From: Candidatus Krumholzibacteriia bacterium
GTDB taxonomy: Bacteria; Krumholzibacteriota; Krumholzibacteriia; LZORAL124-64-63
NCBI GenBank assembly: GCA_030632925.1
Contig: DAOVTU010000128.1
Coordinates: 1 to 7,430 of the forward strand
DNA length: 7,430 nucleotides
Reading direction: 5' to 3'
Both the position numbers and the translations under genes were made by a program. A model generated the notes under the pieces. It saw only the letters and a program-made list of their open reading frames with translations. It was not told the origin of the DNA and did not search any database. Numbering within the stretch: position 1 is the stretch's first letter; each line of letters opens with the position of its first letter. Shown here piece after piece: positions 1-6,310 of this stretch.

Positions 1-456
1 GGCCTGGTGATAGGTGATCTTGAACCGCGGGTGAAGCAGGTCCTCCGCCACCAGATTGCCCCACTTGGACACGGGGCTCCGCAGGTCCCGGCGGAGAAGA
101 GGGCCGTAGAAATTCTCCTCCAGCATCCGCACCCGCGCCCGCCACACATCAAAGAAACGGAAGCGCCGCGCCTCGATGGTCAAAAAAACGATGTTGGCAA
201 ACATGCCCAGCAGCATGGCCTCCCGAGCGTAGGTTGGGTTGTTCAGGCTGGAAGTCAAAATGGCCAGGGTCGAAATGATGGCCCAGTTGGTCGTCGTATC
301 AAGGCGCGTGCGCCAGACCAGCGAGCGATGCATCTCGGCCCGATAAAAATGAGCCAGGGCCGTGATGTATTCGGTGCGCGTCAGGGGCGCCTGTTCGAAT
401 TCCGGGCGTTCACCATCCGCATCGGGAAACTGGAGCCGCTTCTTGTCGTCAGCCAT
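1..456 (-). CDS. DUF2270 family predicted membrane protein (3' end outside window)
   Basis: The minus strand is open from an ATG at 456-454 to the window edge, giving 152 codons with no stop, so the C-terminus is missing. Residues 36-59 carry an HFYRAEMHRS stretch followed by WRTRLDTTTNWA, which I recognise as the conserved core of DUF2270 (predicted integral membrane proteins of unknown function). Hydrophobic segments at about 57-71 and 78-95 are likely the first two membrane helices. They are followed by an Arg-rich segment (EARRFRFFDVWRARVR) expected on the cytoplasmic side. The start lies two bases after the stop of the upstream exonuclease gene. A strong Shine-Dalgarno sequence (AAGGAAGG) lies inside the end of that gene, so the two are almost certainly cotranscribed and perhaps translationally coupled. 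The family's function is not known and I assign none. Family assignment is fairly sure; the plus-strand reading frame over the same bases is a shadow. Confidence 0.85.
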   Translation of the reverse strand, partial: MADDKKRLQFPDADGERPEFEQAPLTRTEYITALAHFYRAEMHRSLVWRTRLDTTTNWAIISTLAILTSSLNNPTYAREAMLLGMFANIVFLTIEARRFRFFDVWRARVRMLEENFYGPLLRRDLRSPVSKWGNLVAEDLLHPRFKITYHQA

Positions 457-458
457 GT

Positions 459-1250
459 CTAGCCTTCCTTGCGGGGAAACACGCCGTCCAGAGCTTCACG
501 CAAAATGCCTTTGATCTCTTCGCTGAAATCCTTGCCCAGCATCCATTCGAGGTAGCCGCGGCCACGCTGGTCAGCCACCACTTCGTTGATGGCCTGGTTC
601 TGGTACTTGCCGAAGGTGAACACAGCCTGGCCTTCCTCATTCCAGATGAACTTGCGCCGGAGGTCCACGTACTTGCCCTCGTCCGGATTGCAGAAGGTGT
701 GCAACGCGTCCACTTCGCGGGGCAGGTCGTCGTAGTGAGCCAGTTGGGCGTCCAAAATTTCCAGGGTCGCGGTGGTATCGGCCAGGGCGTTGTGGGCGCC
801 GACCAATTCCTGGCCGCAGTACAGGCGGTAGGCCGCAGACAAATCGCGCTTTTCTTTCATGTGGAAAATGCGCATGGCGTCCAGGTGCTTCACGCCCCGG
901 AAGTTCAACTCACTGCCCACGCGATTGAGTTCGTTAGTCAATAAAGGCTGATCGAAGCGCACCGAGTTGTAGCCGGCCAGGTCGGCGCCCTCGAAAAATT
1001 CTTCCACTTCCTGGCGCACCTGGCTGAAGGTGGGCGCGTCCTGCACGTCGGCGTCCATGATGCCGTGCACCTTGCTGGACTCCGGCGGAATGGGGCACTC
1101 GGGATTGACCAAAGTCTCGAAGGTGCGGCGGGTTCCATTCGGCTCGATCCGAATGAGCGCCATCTGGACGATCTTGTCGCGCTCCACGTCGACGCCGGTG
1201 GTCTCGAGGTCAAAAACGACCAGTGGGCGAGTGAGATTGAGGTTCTTCAT
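459..1250 (-). CDS. DnaQ-like DEDDh 3'-5' exonuclease with ExoX-like C-terminal domain
   Basis: A 263-residue cytoplasmic nuclease predicted to remove nucleotides from DNA 3' ends using two metal ions. Residues 10-165 form the RNase T/DnaQ exonuclease domain. Motif I is FDLETTG (D14, E16), motif II is NSVRFD (D100), and motif III is HNALAD (H153, D158), so the full DEDDh set is present. Residues 211-255 resemble the small C-terminal domain of ExoX-like nucleases, with FGKY at 213-216 and YLEWMLGKDF at 233-242. The ATG at 1250 has AAAGG upstream, and a sigma70-like promoter lies about 45 bases further up. It is two bases from the DUF2270 gene downstream. No DNA polymerase III subunit is nearby. 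The modest length and extra C-terminal domain argue for a stand-alone repair or turnover nuclease, not the replicative epsilon subunit, though the substrate cannot be read from sequence. Confidence 0.92.
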   Translation of the reverse strand: MKNLNLTRPLVVFDLETTGVDVERDKIVQMALIRIEPNGTRRTFETLVNPECPIPPESSKVHGIMDADVQDAPTFSQVRQEVEEFFEGADLAGYNSVRFDQPLLTNELNRVGSELNFRGVKHLDAMRIFHMKEKRDLSAAYRLYCGQELVGAHNALADTTATLEILDAQLAHYDDLPREVDALHTFCNPDEGKYVDLRRKFIWNEEGQAVFTFGKYQNQAINEVVADQRGRGYLEWMLGKDFSEEIKGILREALDGVFPRKEG

Positions 1251-1294
1251 CAGGGGCCTTTCGGAGGCTGGATGGGCGCACTGGAATTCGGGGT

Positions 1295-1323
1295 ATTATG
1301 GCGTGGAAAGCCGGTCCAGGCAA
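1295..1323 (-). promoter_or_regulatory. Sigma70-like promoter for the exonuclease-DUF2270 unit
   Basis: On the minus strand TTGCCT (1323-1318) and CATAAT (1300-1295) are separated by exactly 17 bases. They match the sigma70 consensus at 4 of 6 and 5 of 6 positions. Transcription would start near 1288, giving a leader of about 38 bases before the ATG at 1250. The placement and spacing are good, but the call rests on pattern matching alone. Confidence 0.6.
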
Positions 1324-1442
1324 GGGTGGTGCTGGAAATGGTGCTTTTAGGGGAATCAGTCATTTTTTTCATTGATGCACCGGTGTCGCGTCCACTGTAA
1401 CCTGTCCACCAATTACCCGATAAATGAAGCGACGCTTGCCCT

Positions 1443-1466
1443 CTCAGTCACCCAATCACCCAGTCA
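1443..1466. repeat. Three tandem 8-bp units between the transporter and exonuclease genes
   Basis: Read on the minus strand the units are TGACTGGG, TGATTGGG and TGACTGAG, placed head to tail. They lie about 15-40 bases after the transporter stop codon, in a spacer of 231 bases (1251-1481). No function is evident. They could be a small unstable tandem repeat or part of a dispersed intergenic repeat. No convincing terminator hairpin with a T-run accompanies them. Confidence 0.5.
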
Positions 1467-1481
1467 CACCCCACCACAACC

Positions 1482-3359
1482 CTACCCCGTCGCCTCAATC
1501 AAGATGATCACGATCCCGATGATGGCCCCGCCAGCAATCGCCCCGGCACAAAGCGTTTCATGGTTCTCAACCCAGATGCGCCGCCCCCGGCTGCCTTCGC
1601 GCGCGCCGTAAATTTTCCCCATGGCCCAAAACAGGATGGCACCCAGCGCCATCGACAGTGAAGTCGAAAAGCTGATCACAAACGCCAGGCCAACCCCCAC
1701 CGAAGACAGTGGAAAACGGTTTTTGGTCCACTTCTTCAACAGCTCAAAAACGATTCCCAGTCCGCCACCGATAAAGACAGCCGCCTGGGCCGAAGGGTGC
1801 AAAAAGCTGAGGCCCTTGGTCAGCACTTCGGCCACGGCGTGCCACGCGGCAGCGCCGGGCATGGGCAATTTGTCGCTCAACAGGTTGGACGCATCGTGCT
1901 GGATCAACGCGTAGAAAACAGGAATGGCCACCAGACCACCGGCAAAGATCCCCAACACATGACCCATGGCCTGATGTCGCGGCTTGCCGCCGAGCATGTA
2001 GCCCGGTTTGATATCCATCAGCAGGTTCGAGGTATTGCTGGCCACTTCGGCGGTGATCGCCGCGGTCATGACATTGGTCGTGATCCGGCCCGGGGCCAGC
2101 ACGCTGAATGTTGTTTGGGTCAGGTAACCGAGGGCGGAAGTCGGCGTGATGGAAGTCAACCCCGCCGAGGTCGCGCCAATGGTGACGAACACAAAAACCA
2201 GAGGAATGGCAATAATCCCCAGCCAGGGCGCCACACCAAAGAAGCGCCACGCCATCCAGACGATAATCGTGCCCAACAAGGGAATGCCAATGGCAGAGAC
2301 TTTTCCCGGCAACTCAATATCGCGCAACACATCGTCCTGGCCGGCCCCGGCACTGCGGTTCGTGAGGCCCTTGATGGCCTTCAGGATCAGGCCGGGTTTG
2401 CTGAAGAAACTGAACAGTGAGCCCGTGGTCATCATGGCCACCCCGCCCCACATGCCCCACATGAGAATGGAACGAAAGCCGGTGCCCTCGATGATCCCGG
2501 CGTTCATCGCCCATGGCGCCAGGATCCAATAGTTCACGACAGCACCCAGAAGCAGCGAGACGCCCGTGCGAATCCCCATCAACCCGCCAGCGGCCACCAT
2601 CACAATGGATGAATCCAGGCGCACGGTCAGATCGCGCAAGGGAATCGAAGCAATGGCTGGCGTAAAAAACTTGTAGACGAGGCTATCCCAATAGCCGGGT
2701 ATGTGCAGGAACGGCAGTCGGATCATCTCCACCACCTTTTCGCTGCGCAGCAACTCGATCAAGGCACTCAGGCCGGCCGCCGCGCCCAGCAGGCGCGCCT
2801 TGTACAGGCCCTGGGCCCCCGTCTCGGTGTGCAAAGCATCCAGCACCACGCCGCACGCGCGCCCCTCGGGAAACGGATACTGCTCTTCATTGATAAAGCG
2901 GCGCTTCAGGGGAAACGCAAAGAGCACGCCCAGCAAACTCAGGCAGATCATCCAGGCAAAGCACACGCCCATGGGGATGAGCTCGTCGGTGATGATCATG
3001 TAGGCCGAGAGGCTCGTCACCAGAGGTGCGGTCATATAACCGGCCGCCGTGGCGATGCTCTGCATGGCGTTGTTTTCCAGGATGCTCATTTCGCTGCCCA
3101 GCCCGATGCGGGACATGGTCTTGAAGGCGGCGAAAGCCAGGATCACCGAGGTGATGCCGACGCCCAAAGTCCAACCCGTCTGGATACCGATGTACAGGTT
3201 GGTCAAACTGAGCACGCTGCCCAGCAACATGCCGGTCAAGGCTGAGCGGACCGTCAACTGCGGCATATCACCGCGAAAAATGTTATCCAGCCACCACTGG
3301 TCTTTTTTCTGGGCCGACCACTGACGGACTTGTTCTTCGCTGAGTTGTTCGATCGCCAT
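1482..3359 (-). CDS. OPT-family oligopeptide transporter
   Basis: A 625-residue polytopic inner-membrane protein of the oligopeptide transporter (OPT) superfamily, bacterial branch. Members are thought to be ion-coupled importers of small peptides or peptide-like metal chelates; the substrate here is unknown. Features that point to the family are NNAMQSIATAAGYMT (96-110), QYPFPEGRACG (160-170) and SNTSNLLMDIKPGYMLGG (441-458), together with many hydrophobic segments. The clearest of these lie near 40-80, 115-150, 187-205, 250-285, 295-320, 355-400, 465-487, 525-540, 552-582 and 603-623. The length is normal for bacterial OPT proteins and nothing looks broken. I chose the ATG at 3359 because GGAAAGG lies about seven bases upstream. 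The open frame extends 26 codons further, to 3437, but that stretch is polar and has no family-like sequence. No peptidase or siderophore genes are adjacent. Family is sure, substrate is not. Confidence 0.93.
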   Translation of the reverse strand: MAIEQLSEEQVRQWSAQKKDQWWLDNIFRGDMPQLTVRSALTGMLLGSVLSLTNLYIGIQTGWTLGVGITSVILAFAAFKTMSRIGLGSEMSILENNAMQSIATAAGYMTAPLVTSLSAYMIITDELIPMGVCFAWMICLSLLGVLFAFPLKRRFINEEQYPFPEGRACGVVLDALHTETGAQGLYKARLLGAAAGLSALIELLRSEKVVEMIRLPFLHIPGYWDSLVYKFFTPAIASIPLRDLTVRLDSSIVMVAAGGLMGIRTGVSLLLGAVVNYWILAPWAMNAGIIEGTGFRSILMWGMWGGVAMMTTGSLFSFFSKPGLILKAIKGLTNRSAGAGQDDVLRDIELPGKVSAIGIPLLGTIIVWMAWRFFGVAPWLGIIAIPLVFVFVTIGATSAGLTSITPTSALGYLTQTTFSVLAPGRITTNVMTAAITAEVASNTSNLLMDIKPGYMLGGKPRHQAMGHVLGIFAGGLVAIPVFYALIQHDASNLLSDKLPMPGAAAWHAVAEVLTKGLSFLHPSAQAAVFIGGGLGIVFELLKKWTKNRFPLSSVGVGLAFVISFSTSLSMALGAILFWAMGKIYGAREGSRGRRIWVENHETLCAGAIAGGAIIGIVIILIEATG

Positions 3360-3692
3360 GTTGGGGCCTTTCCAGAGACAATGTTCAATTGGTGGCGTTC
3401 GGGTCTGAGGGGAGAGTTGCCAGACCCTGCGCGACACACTAAACTATTGTTTGGGCGCAGTCGAGGGGATAGGAAACGAAGCAGAAGCTGGGGCATGGTG
3501 ACGGGCAAGGCAGCGTCTTGAGAAGTTTGGCGGCCGTCTGCCTTGGGAGATCAAATGAACTCGTAGCTATGGGATTGAATGGGTTGGGAGCAGCACTGCC
3601 ACAATCTTAACCTCTCGACAATTTTTCCCGGTCCTAAATCCCGGGTCCCCGAGTAATACCGTAAAGGGGAAAAGTAAACTGAGAGTCGGTCT
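3360..3692. other. Gene-free spacer at the composition boundary
   Basis: These 333 bases separate the stop of the beta-helix gene from the start of the OPT transporter. Short open frames on both strands here have no ribosome binding site or recognisable product. The minus-strand leader of the transporter should contain its promoter, but I find only weak -35/-10 matches. A CCCGG/CCGGG inverted pair (3627-3631 and 3641-3645) has no T-run on the side needed for a terminator of the beta-helix gene. No RNA gene is recognised. Confidence 0.5.
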
Positions 3693-4832
3693 CTATCGGA
3701 ACATAGCCTTAACGGAGCCCCAATTCGCGCTTTCAGTCGGCACTGGCTGGCCCTCTATTGGAGAGTAATTGACGATGACCTTGTTGTTAGGGTCATCGTT
3801 TTGGTCCCAAATGTAGTCATCGATGTAGAATGCACCAGGGCCGACATTTCCCCAGTAATTCCCAGCCACGTTGATTTCGTATTCAAAACTTTCGTTAGTA
3901 TAACCCAGGGCATGGACGACATTAACGCCAAGAAAATGACGATATATATCACAACCAGATGCGCGGAATGTTGCGTGATTTTTGACAATAACGGCCGAGA
4001 TTGTACCACCCTCAATAATACTATTCACAACCTCAATACTCGTTCCTTCGCCATTTGCCAAGATTGCATTTTCCTCACTAGCGATTCTACTATCTTCTAT
4101 CAATACATTACCGCCACCGTTTGCTGATATACAACTGCCTGCGGGGCTATTCGCCTCGCACCCAGAAATCACACCTTCTGAGCTAATATAGCGAGCCAAT
4201 GCCCCATTAACCACATCACACCCCGAAATTAGTCCGCTGTTCACATTCTCAAAATAGATTAGCCCACTTTCGATCTGGCAATCTTCGACCATTGCAGTCT
4301 CATAGTTCTTCAAAACGCATGAGTAAAGAAATCCATCAAAACTGCACTCTCGAATTACAGCGGAGCTTGTCCCGAGGTAGACGATCCCGTAATTCCCAGT
4401 CTCAAATCGACAATTTTCGATTGTCAATTCGCCAAAGCCAAATACGGCATGATTCAAATTAGTGAGCGTCATTCCTCTTAAAACGATATTACTAGGGTTT
4501 GTACTATCAGAATAGATCCCATACGGGCCGTCCGAAATTGGTGCATATGAAGCAGGACCAAGTATTACCGTACCGACATTTTCTCCAATAAACACCAAAT
4601 CCTTGCTTTCAGTCCACCGTGCCAAAAAGAAGACCCCATGCGAGCCCCACTGAAGATCCTGATACCAACCTGGCCCGATGAAAATAGTATCGCCGCTTGC
4701 AGCCACATCGACCGCCGATTGCAATACCAGGAAGTCGCCCGTGCCGTCCTGCTCTACACGCCAGCTACCCGCTGAGCAGACACCAGCCTGCATCAGCGAG
4801 TAACAAATCAACAATGGGAGTAATAGCTTCAT
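3693..4832 (-). CDS. Secreted right-handed parallel beta-helix repeat protein
   Basis: A 379-residue exported protein. Residues 1-21 form a signal peptide: K2, a hydrophobic core LLLPLLI, and likely cleavage after VCSA. No lipobox is seen. Residues 24-60 read VEQDGTGDFLVLQSAVD, then SGDTIFIGPGWYQ, the usual opening of pectin-lyase-like beta-helix proteins. From about 117 to 297 short coils of 20-23 residues repeat a pattern of aliphatic residue, x, polar, Cys or Ser, x, aliphatic (for example ENCRFET, RECSFDG, EDCQIES, SGCDVVN, SGCEANS). An NYWG motif at 325-328, common at the end of such helices, precedes an acidic loop and the C-terminal WGSVKAMFR. I see no pectate lyase catalytic signature, so binding or structural roles are as likely as enzyme activity. 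The frame stays open upstream to 4916, but that part derives from the insertion sequence end. The ATG at 4832 starts the signal peptide and has GTAGG about ten bases upstream. Low GC compared with the left genes. Confidence 0.85.
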   Translation of the reverse strand: MKLLLPLLICYSLMQAGVCSAGSWRVEQDGTGDFLVLQSAVDVAASGDTIFIGPGWYQDLQWGSHGVFFLARWTESKDLVFIGENVGTVILGPASYAPISDGPYGIYSDSTNPSNIVLRGMTLTNLNHAVFGFGELTIENCRFETGNYGIVYLGTSSAVIRECSFDGFLYSCVLKNYETAMVEDCQIESGLIYFENVNSGLISGCDVVNGALARYISSEGVISGCEANSPAGSCISANGGGNVLIEDSRIASEENAILANGEGTSIEVVNSIIEGGTISAVIVKNHATFRASGCDIYRHFLGVNVVHALGYTNESFEYEINVAGNYWGNVGPGAFYIDDYIWDQNDDPNNKVIVNYSPIEGQPVPTESANWGSVKAMFR

Positions 4833-4880
4833 TTGACCATGACCTACTTTAGGAGAACAACACGTCGCGTTTGTGTAAAC

Positions 4881-4927
4881 TGTATGTTGCCAGACCAATC
4901 CGGACTCGAAGCCCAAAAGCTAAGAGA
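4881..4927 (+). repeat. Right terminal inverted repeat of the IS3-family element
   Basis: Reading inward on the plus strand it runs TGTATGTTGCCAG, five bases, TCCGGACTCGAAGCC, AAAAG and GAGACAC. It matches the left end read inward on the minus strand. The inner part overlaps the last codons of orfB. TCCGGA is itself a palindrome, so that block alone is weak evidence; TGTAT, GCCAG, AAGCC and GACAC carry the case. Confidence 0.6.
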
Positions 4928-5948
4928 CACATTCTCTAATTGCTGAAGGCCGGATCAGCTCCTCCTCCTGCAGTTCATATCCCTGATTGTACCACCTCCT
5001 GCGTCGCAACGTTTGCATTTTCAGCAGTTGCCGCAAAGTTTGTATTTCATGGTGACGGCCGTGATAAACGTCAGCCGGAGGCACGTTTTTTAAGGACTCG
5101 TGGACACGTTCATTGTTGTAGTACTCAACGAACAGACCAAGCTCCCGCCGCAGTTCACCTGGGTGGTAATAGTTGCGCAGCTTGACCACGTTTTTCATTG
5201 TCCGGTGATACCGCTCGATCTTGCCTTGCGTCTGCGGGTGGTACGGCGCACCTCGGGTGTGCGTCATCTCCTTCTTGTCCAGATACTCAGCCAGTTCCTT
5301 GGATATGTAGCAAGGGCCATTGTCGCTCAACAGCCGTGGCCTATGACAGACTTTGACCTGCTCAACACCGGTCTTGGCAAGCGCATCATCCAGGGTCGCA
5401 GTCACGTCGTCGGCAGCCATGTTGGTCGTCAATCGCCACGAGATTATGTAGCGGGAGAAGTCATCCAAAACGGTCGACAGATAGTACCAACCCCAGCCGG
5501 TGATCTTGAAATACGTGAAGTCTGTCTGCCAAAGTTCATGCACTCGCTTGGTCTTGTGCTTGAACTCATCAGCAGCCGTCATCACGATATAGGCTGGACT
5601 CGTCAGAAGGTCAAAGTCTCTCAAAATGCGGTAAACACTACGTTCTGAGATGAACCAACCTTCATGGTCCGTGACGTGCCATGCCAGTTCCCGTGCCGAT
5701 AACTCGGGCTTCTCCAGGGCGACTTCCACCAAGCGTTCCCGTTCAGAGTCGGGTATCCGGTTCCAGAACCGACGCCGCTGTGAAGGGCGGGGAGCCAAGC
5801 CTGTAGCGCCTTCAGAACGGTACCGCCGGTACCACTCATAAAAGGTGCTCTTCTTGACGCCCAACTGCTCAAGAGTCCGCTTGGCCGGGAGGTCTGAACC
5901 CTCGACCAAGCGGATGATCTCCAGCTTCTCTACCTGGGTGTATCTCAC
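4920..5948 (-). CDS. IS3-family transposase OrfB (DDE integrase core)
   Basis: A 342-residue catalytic subunit that cuts and joins insertion sequence ends. Residues 1-50 form a helix-turn-helix (TLEQLGVKKSTFYEWYRRY), and 60-115 form a second winged-helix-like DNA-binding region. The rve integrase core follows at about 130-300. The catalytic residues are D143 in QTDFTYF, D209 in LLSDNG and E245 in GKIERYHRT, with exactly 35 residues between the second D and E, as in the D-D-35-E family. The C-terminal NNERVHESL and PADVY are typical. It starts at GTG 5948, and the GTGA overlaps the orfA stop by four bases. Its frame is also open upstream, without a stop, back to the A7 run at 5983-5989, so an OrfAB fusion made by -1 frameshifting is possible. 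No inactivating change is seen. Confidence 0.95.
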   Translation of the reverse strand: MRYTQVEKLEIIRLVEGSDLPAKRTLEQLGVKKSTFYEWYRRYRSEGATGLAPRPSQRRRFWNRIPDSERERLVEVALEKPELSARELAWHVTDHEGWFISERSVYRILRDFDLLTSPAYIVMTAADEFKHKTKRVHELWQTDFTYFKITGWGWYYLSTVLDDFSRYIISWRLTTNMAADDVTATLDDALAKTGVEQVKVCHRPRLLSDNGPCYISKELAEYLDKKEMTHTRGAPYHPQTQGKIERYHRTMKNVVKLRNYYHPGELRRELGLFVEYYNNERVHESLKNVPPADVYHGRHHEIQTLRQLLKMQTLRRRRWYNQGYELQEEELIRPSAIRECVS

Positions 5949-6310
5949 AGACCGTCCGACCCGTTGCCCGTGCCGCCAAGTGTTTTTTTGAGCACCACAT
6001 TGCGCAACGACAGGTCGGCCACTAGGTGCTTCAACTGGCCGTTCTCACGGCGAAGTTCATCGACCTCGGTCGAGTCGGCCTGGCGCTTGGTGTTGCCAGC
6101 CAGGCGCCGTTTGCCGGCCTCAAGAAACTCTTTGGACCAGTTGTAATAGAGGTTGGGGCTGATGCCTTCGCGCCTACAAAGCTCGGCTATGGTCTCTTCA
6201 CCACGCAAACCTTCCAGGACAATGCGGATCTTTTCTTCGGCGTTAAACTTGCGGCGAGTCTTGCGTTTGATCTCTCGGACGACCTTCTCGGGATCTCTGT
6301 TCTCGTTCAT
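5945..6310 (-). CDS. IS3-family transposase OrfA (HTH and leucine zipper)
   Basis: A 121-residue DNA-binding and dimerisation subunit of the insertion sequence. Residues 18-70 match the transposase HTH_Tnp_1 domain, with RRKFNAEEKIRIV, then IAELCRREGISPNLYYNWSKEF as the helix-turn-helix. Residues 83-107 form a leucine zipper with leucines at 86, 93, 100 and 107, an exact heptad series, as in other IS3-family OrfA proteins that multimerise with OrfB or OrfAB. The ATG at 6310 is preceded by GAGGAG (6322-6317) with a six-base spacer. A TATAAT box lies upstream at 6338-6333. The gene ends in TGA within the GTGA overlap with orfB. Codons 108-109 are AAA AAA followed by ACA, the likely frameshift site. 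OrfA alone often acts as a regulator of transposition in this family. Confidence 0.94.
   Translation of the reverse strand: MNENRDPEKVVREIKRKTRRKFNAEEKIRIVLEGLRGEETIAELCRREGISPNLYYNWSKEFLEAGKRRLAGNTKRQADSTEVDELRRENGQLKHLVADLSLRNVVLKKTLGGTGNGSDGL
5983..5989 (-). other. A7 slippery run, candidate -1 frameshift site for OrfAB
   Basis: Seven A residues on the minus strand cover orfA codons 108-109 and the first base of codon 110 (CTC AAA AAA ACA). The orfB frame is -1 relative to orfA and has no stop between this run and the orfB GTG at 5948. A slip here would therefore produce a continuous OrfAB transposase. The phase is not the canonical A AAA AAG arrangement, so a single-tRNA slip or RNA polymerase slippage is equally possible. 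Confidence 0.6.

Noticed and set aside
1421..1440. AAGC/GCTT hairpin after the transporter gene as a terminator
   Set aside because: It has four to five base pairs with almost no loop and no T-run, so it cannot be supported.
1797..2420. Long plus-strand open frames across the transporter, exonuclease and left-end genes
   Set aside because: They are Arg/Gly/His-rich antisense shadows of high-GC minus-strand genes with no recognisable domains.
3360..3437. N-terminal extension of the OPT transporter by 26 residues
   Set aside because: It has no family-like sequence, while ATG 3359 has a clear GGAAAGG ribosome binding site.
3627..3645. CCCGG/CCGGG inverted pair after the beta-helix gene as a terminator
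   Set aside because: The stem is only five bases, CCCGGG is palindromic anyway, and on the transcribed strand it is followed by an A-run, not a T-run.
4833..4916. Upstream extension of the beta-helix protein to a TTG at 4916
   Set aside because: Those 28 codons come largely from the insertion sequence inverted repeat and would bury the signal peptide; ATG 4832 fits much better.
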